This document shows, in pieces, positions 57,601 through 64,000 of a stretch of DNA of 64,000 nucleotides. A model generated the notes under the pieces. The model was not told where the DNA came from and made no database searches. It saw only the letters and a program-made list of their open reading frames with translations. Position 1 is the stretch's first letter. Each line of letters starts with the position of its first letter. Origin of the DNA: Strongylocentrotus droebachiensis (taxonomy: Eukaryota; Echinodermata; Echinoidea; Camarodonta; Strongylocentrotidae); the NCBI GenBank assembly GCA_035222895.1, contig JAVYIG010000169.1, positions 186,001 through 250,000 of the forward strand. The letters run 5' to 3'. A program made the position numbers and the translations under genes.

Positions 57601-60600
57601 AAAACAGGCAGGGTCAAACTTCAGGTGCAATTTCTCGAATAGCACGGGTTTATAGCACTCATTTTTTTGCTCGTCATCGCTTCCCAAACGCTGCATGCAC
57701 GCCAAGGGCTACACTTGGCACGTGTGGTGCAAATTTGTACCCAGCACTTCAATTTTTAGAGTGTACAAATTCTTGTATTACCATGGCTTTAGTTCAGTTG
57801 CCCTTAAGCACTTAAAGATGAAGTTGAGTTCTGGTCATGCGATTGCATTGTGAAAGAAACGGTGTGGAATCGACCAGAAAAAGTTGATTATCTAGCATAT
57901 AAGAATTTGTGTGTATTGCAAGGTTCTTGAATCATCAAAATGATAAGAAATTTGGCCAAGTCTTGGTAAAGTTACAAACACTGTACACAGACAGATGTAT
58001 ATGGGACTACACGAAGACGTGGCGTAAAAATCCTACCCCCGAGTTTTACGATGTTACATGACATATTTAGAATATGAAGGCATTTAACCCTAATAAGGCC
58101 GGGGGGGGGGGCATTATGCCCCCCCCCCCCCCCTCCACGATTTTTCTGATTGTTCGAGAACGCATATGGATGGCGCCTTGCCGCTCGCTGACTTTTTTCT
58201 TTAGAGTCTTGCGCATCTTTAAAAAAAAAAAAAAAAAAATCGGACCTACAGTTACAAGGTCACGTGACCTTTTGTCTTTGCATGTCAGCCCGAAAATCGC
58301 TAATTTTCGTGATTTGTGTACAAAACATATGGAAATGTAATTTTTCCTAAAAATAGATCAAACATTGGTTATTGGGTCTTGTTTAAAGTTTAGGTGGTTG
58401 TTTTGGGAGTCAAAATAGTTGAATTGTAGGAAGAAATGAAAAAAACAAAAAAACAATAACATACATAAGTTAAAAAAACAATGAAATACATAAGAAATTA
58501 TCAAAACAAGAGATAACATAAGGAATAAGCTGGCTCTTCCAATTTTTTTTGTCGTATTATTGTTCCAAATGGTCTAATGAATATATGTAGTGAAAAAGAA
58601 TGCTTAAATATGAATAATATATGATTTATGAGTAAAAATGTGATTTTATGACGTTATTTGCATAAATTACCATAAATATGCAAATGAGTGATTTTTTTTC
58701 AAAAAATTGAAAATATCATATTGTTCTATACACTTTACTTGACATGCTTGCAAATTTTCGCCGTAGTAAGACTTCAAATAGCCCGGCCTTATTAGGGTTA
58801 AAGAGCCATGCTTTTCAGGGAACATGTCTTATCTGATATTCTTCCACACTTGCATAATAAGAATGATAACGCTCACAAATTATTTTTCACCTCTTCCCAG
58901 AACTCAACCTTCTCTTTAAAGGGACTATGTCCCATTTGCAGGCCAAAAAAATGAAAAAGTTAAATTCCAACTGCATTTGAAAGATAATACTAATTTAGAA
59001 CTTCCCTAAAAAAGGTGGGGCTTGAAAATGTCTTCAAGTGGGAAAATAATGACTATTAGTTGTCAAATCGACTTTAGGGCTATAGAGCCCAAAAGTAATA
59101 GTCTTGATTTTCAGACAATTGTACCGAATGGTCATACATTTTATGCTGCGCAAAGATTCAATCAGTTTAATCTTGGCCATCACAAGAAGTGGGTTATTGA
59201 TGTAGACAAATGCTCATGTACCCTTTACAACTCTTTTCATGTATGTTATTACCAAAGAAGAAAAAAAGCCAGTCAGTCACTCAAGTGTCTGACAGTGAAG
59301 TCTAGCAAGTAAACGGATTTCCTTGCATAATTTGAATATGAGGACACTGCTAACGTTTAAATTTCACAGATAGGACATACATGACATATTCATAATTCCT
59401 GCAAAGTTCTACAGCATTTGAGGTTGGCTGCAAAAGGGACATAGTACCTTTAAAGCATTGACGGAATGAATTCCCACCAGAGTTCTATCTACAACACCTC
59501 GATTGAGGATACCAATTGTAAATTAACACTTACTGAAGGCCATTCGTGCCGATGGGGCATTAGCTCCGCGAACATTACGAACCGGGAGCTCAGGTGCCTT
59601 CTCCTTAACACTACCTAAGGTTGATGTTTGAAATAACAAAATTATTAATGAATATCACTACACGATCTGGCTTTTAAAGATTTTTTTTTGTACATGCGGA
59701 TATCAAAACAAACCTTATGTTGCTGATTTTTGTTGTTAAAGGAATAGTGGAGTTGTAGTTTCAGACCGCAAGTGCCTTCAAAGTGCATGATTATTGCTCT
59801 TATTCCTATTTATGACATTTATAGTGCCCTTTTAGAACCTAAAATTGCTATGAAGTAATTTTAAACCCCGAAATGTGTGAAATTTAGCCAATACGATCAT
59901 ATCAATTCAGCTCCAGTTTAAAAAATATAGTGACCTTTAATCAACTAATTAATTATAAATTAGAACACTTGGGCCGCCTATTGTGCGTATTATAACTAAC
60001 ACGAAATAGCAAACAAAAATCCAACACCGGCATTGGCTTGAATAAAACGTAAGAAGCGCTATTTTGTTTTTTGAACGGCTGGTTCAAATTATCGAATATA
60101 TGTGGTGGTACACAAATATTAGAAATGGGTATATTTATGGATATTACAGCCGTCTCTGATCCGATTTTGATCAAACAAAGATGATTTTGTCATTTAAATT
60201 GTATGTTCTTTCAACTTTGACACTCAATTTTTCATTATCTCATAATTTTGTTTTTGTGTAGCGCCCTCTGCAACAGAACTCACCTATCCCTTTAAAAATG
60301 ACAACAATATTTAAACCAGTAGAATAGCATGGGCAATTTTGACATTTTCGTAAAGTAATTAGTTACACTCCCTTGTTTATTGTTTTTTTTTTAACTCTGA
60401 TTGTACATTACATTATATTGGCTCATATATGTGTGTGTTTAGGGGTGAGCTTTTAAATAAAAAAATCCTCCCTTTTTGCCCATCTATTGTATAACCATTT
60501 TTTCCCTTTTGTTATCATTCCAATCCGTATGTGTATGTTTTAAATGTTTGTATGAAGAGTGTTAATTTAACTTTGAATTGAATTCAACTGAATACTAATA

Positions 60601-63600
60601 GGCAGACTTATCTTTAAATATATATTGTATATATATTGTCCAGAACTTTAAGATCACAAAATATACTTACCCGCATTCGACGGAGGGCCTGAAAATTTGA
60701 TTTAAAAAAAAATCACCAAAATTATCTCTTAACCATTTTAAAGTAATTTTAATAAGCGAATTTGTTAGTGCGTTTAGGCCTTTTGCCAGAACAACAGGAT
60801 AATCAGTTTCAAATCGTGGACAATCGCACTACTGGCCTAACTTCGCTATGATTAGGAGCTAACTCGGTGTTTCCTTCTCAGGGAAGCTTGAAAATCATTG
60901 AAATTAAGATTGTATTAGTATATTGTAAATCTTTATACAAAGTGAGAAACGTTAATAAAATAGGTTATATGGCCATCATAATCAGGGTAGTAGTACTTTT
61001 CAATAAATAAATTGCCATGTCAATCAGATGTCACGATTTCAGTAGCCTACAACAGTTATTTCAACTTGTTATTGATATCAGGTTTTATGACACGGGGTCC
61101 TGGTTCGATTTAAACTGAGGGAATTAACATGGCCAAAAAAGAATCATACCTGCTTCAAAGTATGTAGTGTCACTCCAATCTGTTGGACATACAAAGCAAA
61201 AAAGGGGTAAAATGGTAAAGTGCACGTAACAATACAAATAAAGAGGTGAAGAAACACAGACACACATACATACACGCTCGCACATGGTAAGCAAACTGAC
61301 CTCTTGATGACGGGTCAATCATGTGTGTGTGTTCGTCACGGTTCCCCCTATATTGAGCATCCTCATCATTGTTACCTGCACAAAAGCAATTCGAAGTATA
61401 AATCAAATACATTGATAGCTCATCAAATCGTACCAGAACCTGGTATTTAAAAACAATAAGCATATCATCAAGACGTTTTTAGACTCGACTAAAATTTAGA
61501 GAATGATTATGGTCTACTGAAGAAGAGAGTGCCCATATACAAATTTCAGTACACTTACATGCGAGCTCGTCAGCGTGCTCGCCAACGAGTTCGTCTACGA
61601 GCACGCAGACGAACTCGCCGACAAGCTCGTTTCGTTCCAAATATGCACATTAGCTGCGAGCATGCCCACGAGCTCGCCAATTTGTGGAAAAACGAGCTTG
61701 AGGCTAGCTTTTTTGGCAAGCTCGTCACTGGCTAATAAGCTCCTTGGCAAGCTCCTTGGCGAGTTCGTTGGCGAGCTCATTGGCGAGCTCGTTGGCGTGC
61801 TCCTAAAGCAGGGCTCCCACTAAGCCGAGTTGTATTAGCTAATTATGGCGAGTTGTGGTAAGTTGCCTCAAAGATGCACTCGCAATAACTCGCGAACAAT
61901 TCGGTATGGCTTAGCGTAACTCTTTACAACATTCCAAGACTCTCCTCGAAGTCGCGAGCAGTTCCAAAATCTTAAACATGTTCCCAAATTTTCCCCGATT
62001 CGTTGTAATTCGAGGTGAACTCGCCGACACTCGTAATATTCTCGCATTACTCGTAACAAGCTCGCGCTGCACTCTTCAAAACTCGTAGCAACTAGCCACA
62101 TTATGAAGAGTGCAGCGCAAGCTTGTTACGAGTAATGCGAGTATATTACGAGTGTAAGCGAGTTCACCTCGAGTAACAACGAATCAGTGAAAATTTTGAA
62201 CATGTTCAAAATTTTCGCTGATTCGTTGTAGCTCGAGGTGAACTTGCTTAACACTCGTAATATACTCGTTGCAACTCGCCACCTTATGAAGAGTGCAGCG
62301 CGAGCTTGTTACAAGTAATACGTGTATATTACACGTGTAGGCGAGTTCACCTCGAATTAAAAAGGAATTGGGGAATTTTTTTGAACATGTTCAAAATGTT
62401 GGAACTGCTCGCGACTTCGAGGAGAGTCGTGGAATGATGTAAAGAGTTACGCTAAGCCATACCGAATTGTTCGCGAGTTATTGCGAGTGCCTCTTTGAGG
62501 CAACTAATACAACTCGGCTAAGTGGGAGCACTGCTTGATATGCAAGCTCGTTGGCGAGTTCGTCGGCAAGATCGTCTACAAGCTTTTCGTCAATCTTGTG
62601 GAAAAAAATGGCTGCAAGCTTAATGGCGCGCTTAACAGCAGGTTTGCATTGAGAACAAAATTGTGTCTACATATAGAGGTGAACTTGATAATCCTGTTGA
62701 GCTATTGGCAAGCATATAATACTTATCAACCTTTCAATATCCTGTTAACATCTGCAGGCTGGCTATGCAGGGAAAATTCAGTTGGCAAGCTGGTGAAGAA
62801 TACAGTGATTCTCTTTAGAATTAGGGCAAATTAAAAGCTCATTACTTCTGGGATATCAAACAATTAAATCACCTATATATCAAAGAACAGAAAGAAAAGA
62901 TATAACATAAAAATATAACTTAAAACAAGTAGCTCTTTATTAGAGTCAATACAAACCCTATAATGTATAATGCGTGTTACTTGTATGCGGGGTTTACAAC
63001 TTCACACAACAATATATATATGAATAAATGATTTCCAAATTTTACACTGTACATGTATAATACAATTAAATATGAGAGTAATTACACTGTATAATACTCT
63101 GCCTTTGAAGAAACAGTGTTATCCCTTTTGGTAATTACCCATTATTCTAATCACTCATAATATTACAAAGATTTAAACTAATAAAGCGGTATTCATACAA
63201 TAACTCTATAGCATCCCCCTTCTTGCCAGTGTATTCACCAACCCAGGGTACCTAGTAATGATACCCCACTAAATAGGGGCAACAATGTACATGTACATAA
63301 ACTATAGGATCTCTAGAACAATCCCTTCTTTATATCCGCTAGCAAAATAGTTTTCAGTATTCAGACCAAATGCATTCTTGTGCTCTCATATTGCCTACAG
63401 GATATAGGTTTGTCAGTCAAGATACAGGAATATTTACATGAATATAACCTTATCACATAGATAATATTTAATGATACTTTAATGGAGTGAATATATGTGC
63501 TAGATAGATAGAGAAACAAACTTCCCCATATATGAACAGATATCTCATTAGACAGAGAATAAATACTTTATCTCATTAATCATTACTCTGAATATTTACA

Positions 63601-63900
63601 TGAATATAACCTTATCACATAGATTATATCTAATGTTACTTTAATGGAGTGAATATATATGCTAGATAGATAGAGAAACAAACTTCCCCATATATGAACA
63701 GATATCTCATTAGACAGAGAATAAATACTGTATCTCATTAATCATTACTCTACACTTTCATAAATGTATAATAGAGGTAGGCCTAAATGTTGGCCTAGAC
63801 TAATTATAAATACACAAGTAGAACATTTAGTTATAAGGTGTGATAAATTAGTTTCTCTTACCTAAAACACAGGAGCTGCAGTACCATTCAAAACCCATGT
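41995..63900 (-). CDS. Unrecognised gene of serial phase 1-1 microexons, 3' part (span)
   Basis: Twelve internal exon candidates of 18-75 nt (plus one weaker one at the right edge) all begin with two bases of a split codon and end with G| (phase 1-1), with AG and GT borders. Any subset can therefore be spliced in frame. A possible last exon ends in a stop at 41995. The peptides are short, acidic, rich in Ser, Pro, Asn and Asp, with single tyrosines (AYENES, SDYEDT, NYDKG, TYFEA, AQYRG, AYDGVP). This looks like a disordered segment or receptor cytoplasmic tail, which is inference. The 5' part, with any folded domain, lies beyond the right edge. Function unknown. Confidence 0.55.
42810..42866 (-). 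CDS. Microexon gene: exon Y
   Basis: It is 57 nt, phase 1-1, acceptor CGCACAG, donor G|GTGAGA. It reads (A)YDGVPTPSKLLKEFDEII. The C-terminal half could be helical. Single copy in the window. Confidence 0.65.
42867..44125. other. Intron of the microexon gene
   Basis: AT-rich, with long G runs at 43336-43349 and about 43686-43700 and a C run at about 43744. No further exon was recognised. Confidence 0.5.
44126..44176 (-). CDS. Microexon gene: exon X
   Basis: It is 51 nt, phase 1-1, acceptor TTCTTACAG, donor G|GTACGT. It reads (V)ENLVQHSYNKRVFKDR, more basic than the other cassettes. Single copy. Confidence 0.65.
44177..46190. other. Intron of the microexon gene
   Basis: Contains (TA)n near 44950 and a pyrimidine-rich stretch at about 45240-45760. 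No exon seen. Confidence 0.5.
46196..46225 (-). CDS. Microexon gene: exon B1
   Basis: It is 30 nt, acceptor ATTCCAG, donor G|GTAAGG. It reads (A)EIRESSLQS. Homologous to B2 (50500-50529) and B3 (52003-52029) in sequence and in both introns' edges. Confidence 0.65.
46780..46930 (-). mobile_element. tRNA-derived SINE, copy in duplicated block 1
   Basis: The minus strand has TGGTCAAGTGAATACG (A-box) and GGCTCTAGTGCC (decayed B-box). The plus-strand text GTCTTGCCGAAGGGTATTACT is common to all copies of this block. Confidence 0.65.
46971..47021 (-). CDS. Microexon gene: exon A1
   Basis: It is 51 nt, phase 1-1. It reads (V)DDNRNSKPISSDYEDT, donor G|GTATT. Relative to A2-A4 the upstream AG is lost (GAAATG instead of TTAGATG), so the next AG six bases downstream (ATGCAG) must serve and the exon is shorter. 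Confidence 0.65.
47520..48612. mobile_element. Nested foldback element
   Basis: The outer arms (GCAATATATTGTACTGTGTAC / inverse, near 47540 and 48590; GATAATGTAATCAC near 47583 and inverse near 48545) enclose a second pair (CAAAATGATGCAT; GGTACAAGTCGTACACA). Inside that lies an element with GCAGGGCTCCCACTTAGCC ends (47821-48292). No coding capacity. Confidence 0.75.
47821..48292. mobile_element. AGCAGGGCTCCCAC-terminus element, copy 1
   Basis: The termini AGCAGGGCTCCCACTTAGCC and its inverse are the same as those at 61806-62536. The interior differs: hairpin arms with CGAGTTGTGGCGAGCTGGC and TTATGGCAAGC, and a loop of TGATATCACGAAATCGA repeats. Confidence 0.8.
48890..49070 (-). mobile_element. 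tRNA-derived SINE, copy in duplicated block 2
   Basis: The shared text AAAGCATTCAGGGAGTGA and TGCGGCGGCACTAGAACC lies 45 bp from exon A2, as in the other blocks. A G run (about 48950-48962) has expanded inside it. Confidence 0.6.
49114..49170 (-). CDS. Microexon gene: exon A2
   Basis: It is 57 nt, phase 1-1, acceptor CGATTAG, donor G|GTATC. It reads (D)AIDDNSNPMPSPRLNSDI. Closely related to A3. Confidence 0.7.
   Translation of the reverse strand: MQLMITATLCLVQGLTQI
49378..49412. repeat. (CT)n tract of duplicated block 2
   Basis: A CT run followed by ATATAT, about 200 bp beyond exon A2. The same arrangement is found after A3 (51603-51643) and A4 (56637-56660). Confidence 0.9.
49476..50117. 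mobile_element. MITE with about 190-bp inverted arms
   Basis: TGAGTCAACAAAAAGTTTAC and ACCTAGACAATT at the left are inverted at the right (AATTTTCTAGGTGTAAAC...ACTCA). CGACTTGCGCCAAAGT is at the arm tips. The arms are about 85-90 percent identical. Confidence 0.85.
50179..50198. repeat. Short telomere-like (CCCTAA)3
   Basis: Three units of CCCTAA in the duplicated flank of block 3. The paralogous spot at 56770-56790 reads CCCTTACCCTTGACC. Confidence 0.9.
50500..50529 (-). CDS. Microexon gene: exon B2
   Basis: It is 30 nt, phase 1-1, acceptor ACCTCCAG, donor G|GTAAGG. It reads (A)YENESSFQV. YEN fits the pYxN class of SH2-binding sites, if this part is cytoplasmic. Confidence 0.65.
   Translation of the reverse strand, partial: HMKMKVLFK
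51137..51297 (-). mobile_element. tRNA-derived SINE, copy in duplicated block 3
   Basis: The minus strand reads TGGTATAGTGAATACG (A-box) and GGTTCTAGTGC (B-box-like). It lacks the AGGTAATAC-type insertion of blocks 4 and 5 and so shows the empty site CCCTTAAGCAGTTAAAGC. Confidence 0.7.
51336..51398 (-). CDS. Microexon gene: exon A3
   Basis: It is 63 nt, phase 1-1, acceptor CGTTTAG, donor G|GTATT. It reads (D)VVDDTSIPIPSPRHNYDKG plus R. Longer than A2 by two codons at the 3' end. Confidence 0.7.
51603..51643. repeat. (CT)n tract of duplicated block 3
   Basis: CT dinucleotides then TA dinucleotides, matching 49378-49412. Confidence 0.9.
51735..51870 (-). pseudogene. Relic of an A-type exon block
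   Basis: The flank words AACTACATTTAAACAAAG, AAGAAAACACGCAATACC and CATCAGCCAGACACTACACC match the 5' side of the A exons, but the exon sequence itself is gone. Confidence 0.45.
52003..52029 (-). CDS. Microexon gene: exon B3
   Basis: It is 27 nt, phase 1-1, acceptor CTCGCAG, donor G|GTAAGG. It reads (D)EGESSLQA. One codon shorter than B1 and B2, as if the acceptor moved by three bases. Confidence 0.65.
52667..53128. mobile_element. AGGTAATAC-type MITE in block 4
   Basis: It is 462 bp, with ends AGGTAATACAAAGTTTTAG and CAAAACTTTGCATTACC, flanked by TTAA (52663-52666, 53129-53132). It sits in the SINE-proximal part of the block. Confidence 0.9.
53130..53290 (-). mobile_element. tRNA-derived SINE, copy in block 4
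   Basis: Contains AAAGCATTCAGGGAATGAG and GCGGCGGCACTAGAACCG. The A exon expected after it is missing and replaced by unrelated DNA up to about 55130. Confidence 0.6.
53545..53618 (+). other. tRNA-like sequence (Arg-CCG-like), probably a pseudogene or SINE head
   Basis: The A-box TGGTATATCGGTAACGC, an anticodon loop TTCCGAC and a perfect T arm CCTGGTTCGAGTCCGGG lie at tRNA spacing, with T runs downstream that could end pol III transcription. The 5' acceptor strand does not pair with CGTCTCC, so a functional tRNA is unlikely. Confidence 0.5.
53938..54175. repeat. (ATCATG/ATCATC)n microsatellite
   Basis: About 240 bp of GATCATCAT and CATGATCAT words, many self-complementary. Confidence 0.95.
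54176..55130. other. Inserted DNA between duplicated blocks
   Basis: Holds CG-dinucleotide-rich GCGCACGTACGCGTCCG near 54478 and two small palindromes (TTCGTCAAAGTGACGAA near 54260, TTCGTCTTCATGACGA near 55107) that may mark element ends. No gene seen. Confidence 0.45.
55659..56126. mobile_element. AGGTAATAC-type MITE in block 5
   Basis: Same position relative to the block as the copy at 52667 and closely similar to it. The insertion therefore predates the duplication that separated blocks 4 and 5. Confidence 0.9.
56127..56315 (-). mobile_element. tRNA-derived SINE, copy in block 5
   Basis: Contains AAAGCATTCAGGGAATGAG and TTTTGCCGAAGGCCATTACT; the tRNA-like half is decayed. Confidence 0.6.
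56355..56420 (-). CDS. Microexon gene: exon A4
   Basis: It is 66 nt, phase 1-1, acceptor CGTTCAG, donor G|GTATT. It reads (D)AVNDNSSSCNPTPIPMD then NSNI. A GCAGCAGCT trinucleotide expansion adds Ser codons and a Cys. Confidence 0.7.
   Translation of the reverse strand: MQLMITAAAATLHPFQWITPI
56637..56660. repeat. (CT)n tract of block 5
   Basis: CT run followed by ATATACAT, as after A2 and A3. Confidence 0.9.
57261..57545. repeat. Two direct repeats of about 105 bp
   Basis: TCAGATCCCCGCTCTTTTAT followed by AGCCGGGTGGCGACCTATGT at 57261 is repeated at 57446 with a few changes; period 185 bp. Confidence 0.9.
57811..58920. mobile_element. Composite element: AAGTTGAGTTCTGG MITE carrying a TTAA element
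   Basis: The left end TTAAAGATGAAGTTGAGTTC and the right end CCCAGAACTCAACCTTCTC with TTTAA form an inverted repeat. The second TTAA element copy (58088-58797) interrupts it. Without that copy the outer element is about 400 bp and resembles 25998-26170. Confidence 0.7.
58088..58797. mobile_element. TTAA-flanked piggyBac-like non-autonomous element, copy 2
   Basis: The ends CCCTAATAAGGCCGGG and inverse are flanked by TTAA at 58084-58087 and 58798-58801. Very similar to 8298-9077 over its length but lacks about 70 bp near the right end, including the second G/C block. Confidence 0.88.
58918..59452. mobile_element. MITE with AAAGGGACTATGTCCC termini
   Basis: AAAGGGACTATGTCCCATTTG at the left pairs with CAAAAGGGACATAGTACCTTT at the right. 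It directly abuts the composite element at 57811-58920. A 96-codon open frame inside (59022-59312) has no family resemblance. Confidence 0.8.
59455..59670 (-). mobile_element. Relic of the duplicated SINE block
   Basis: AAGCATTGACGGAATGAATT, TACCAATTGTAAATT and GAAGGCCATTCGTGCCG match the blocks at 46.8-56.3 kb. No A exon follows. Confidence 0.5.
59738..60294. mobile_element. MITE with AAAGGAATAGTGGAGTT termini
   Basis: The left AAAGGAATAGTGGAGTTG and right AACTCACCTATCCCTTTA are inverted repeats; noncoding interior. A lone right end of the same kind (AACTCAACTATCCCTTTAAG) is at 42432-42452. Confidence 0.7.
60671..60688 (-). CDS. Microexon gene: exon W (18 nt)
   Basis: Acceptor AATTTTCAG and donor G|GTAAGT bound 18 nt, phase 1-1. 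It reads (G)PPSNA. Very short, but both sites are strong and the phase fits the series. Confidence 0.55.
61150..61179 (-). CDS. Microexon gene: exon V
   Basis: It is 30 nt, phase 1-1, acceptor TCCAACAG, donor G|GTATGA. It reads (D)WSDTTYFEA. Confidence 0.65.
61301..61375 (-). CDS. Microexon gene: exon U
   Basis: It is 75 nt, phase 1-1, acceptor TTGTGCAG, donor G|GTCAGT. It reads (G)NNDEDAQYRGNRDEHTHM then IDPSSR. The longest of the series, and strongly charged. Confidence 0.65.
61560..61805. repeat. GAGCTCGTTGGC minisatellite
   Basis: Degenerate 6- and 12-bp units (GAGCTCGTTGGC, GAGTTCGTC, AAGCTCGTC) run to 61800 and continue at 62540-62600 on the other side of the next element. Confidence 0.8.
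61806..62536. mobile_element. AGCAGGGCTCCCAC-terminus element, copy 2
   Basis: The ends AGCAGGGCTCCCACTAAGCC and, inverted, AGCAGTGCTCCCACTTAGCC enclose a multi-armed foldback rich in GAGTTCACCTCGA, ACTCGTAATATACTCG and TGAACATGTTCAAAAT. The interior differs from the copy at 47821-48292. Confidence 0.82.
62600..63427. other. AT-rich intron or flank
   Basis: No exon, element border or RNA gene recognised. Confidence 0.5.
63428..63751. repeat. Tandem duplication, 2 x 162 bp
   Basis: GAATATTTACATGAATATAA begins at 63428 and again at 63590. The two copies differ at only a few positions, so the duplication is recent. Confidence 0.95.
63862..63900 (-). CDS. Possible further microexon at the right edge
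   Basis: It is 39 nt, phase 1-1, acceptor AAGAGCAG (weak pyrimidine tract), donor G|GTAAGA. It reads (D)MGFEWYCSSCVL. W-x-C-x-x-C recalls the end of a PHD finger, but 13 residues are too few to claim it, and the peptide is unlike the other cassettes. Confidence 0.3.
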   Translation of the reverse strand, partial: TWVLNGTAAPVF

Positions 63901-64000
63901 CTGCTCTTCACAACAGCAAGATGGATAAAGACTGATCACATTGGCCTAACAAATCAACCCATTCTTATCAGGAATGCTACCAGTGGTAATTCCACAAGAG

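Noticed and set aside
59022-59312. 96-codon plus-strand frame inside a MITE
   Set aside because: It lies between the inverted ends of a MITE and resembles no family.

Overview
The window is animal nuclear DNA. Short exons with GT/AG borders sit in long AT-rich introns, and the rest is packed with small inverted-repeat elements, LINE remains, tRNA-derived SINEs, microsatellites and long G or C runs. The repeat style and the frequent TAGGCCTA-type words suggest a marine deuterostome, most likely an echinoderm such as a sea urchin. That placement is inference; no species marker is visible.

Left part (1-27041, minus strand): one large gene for a secreted ADAMTS-type metalloprotease. I could place twelve exons, with intact reading phase wherever neighbours were both found: signal peptide, prodomain, reprolysin catalytic domain with HETGHSLGVDHD and a Met-turn, disintegrin-like region, first thrombospondin type 1 repeat and part of the Cys-rich domain. 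The gene runs off the left edge, and two short exons (between 5719 and 2033, and between 1821 and 145) were not found. Its introns hold a GC-rich foldback element, several MITEs, a TTAA-flanked element and a 4.6 kb foldback element (17913-22531) carrying a 2.7 kb hAT-like insertion.

Middle (28 to 42 kb): mobile DNA. An L2/CR1-like LINE tail (28.6-29.2 kb) is followed by a second LINE reverse transcriptase (29.5 kb) broken twice. A 0.6 kb MITE sits at its YADD motif, and a 6.1 kb element (31301-37396) with TA target duplication and satellite-like ends sits near its C terminus; the LINE resumes at 37399. A 260 bp satellite array fills about 39.1-41.65 kb.

Right part (42 to 64 kb, minus strand): what looks like the 3' half of an unrecognised gene built from very short phase 1-1 exons (18-75 nt). 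It encodes acidic, Ser/Pro-rich, Tyr-containing peptide cassettes and ends at a candidate stop at 41995. Two exon types, A and B, have been multiplied by segmental duplication of a block that also carries a tRNA-derived SINE and a CT tract. This serial microexon array is the most unusual thing in the window. No protein family is recognisable, so its function is open.
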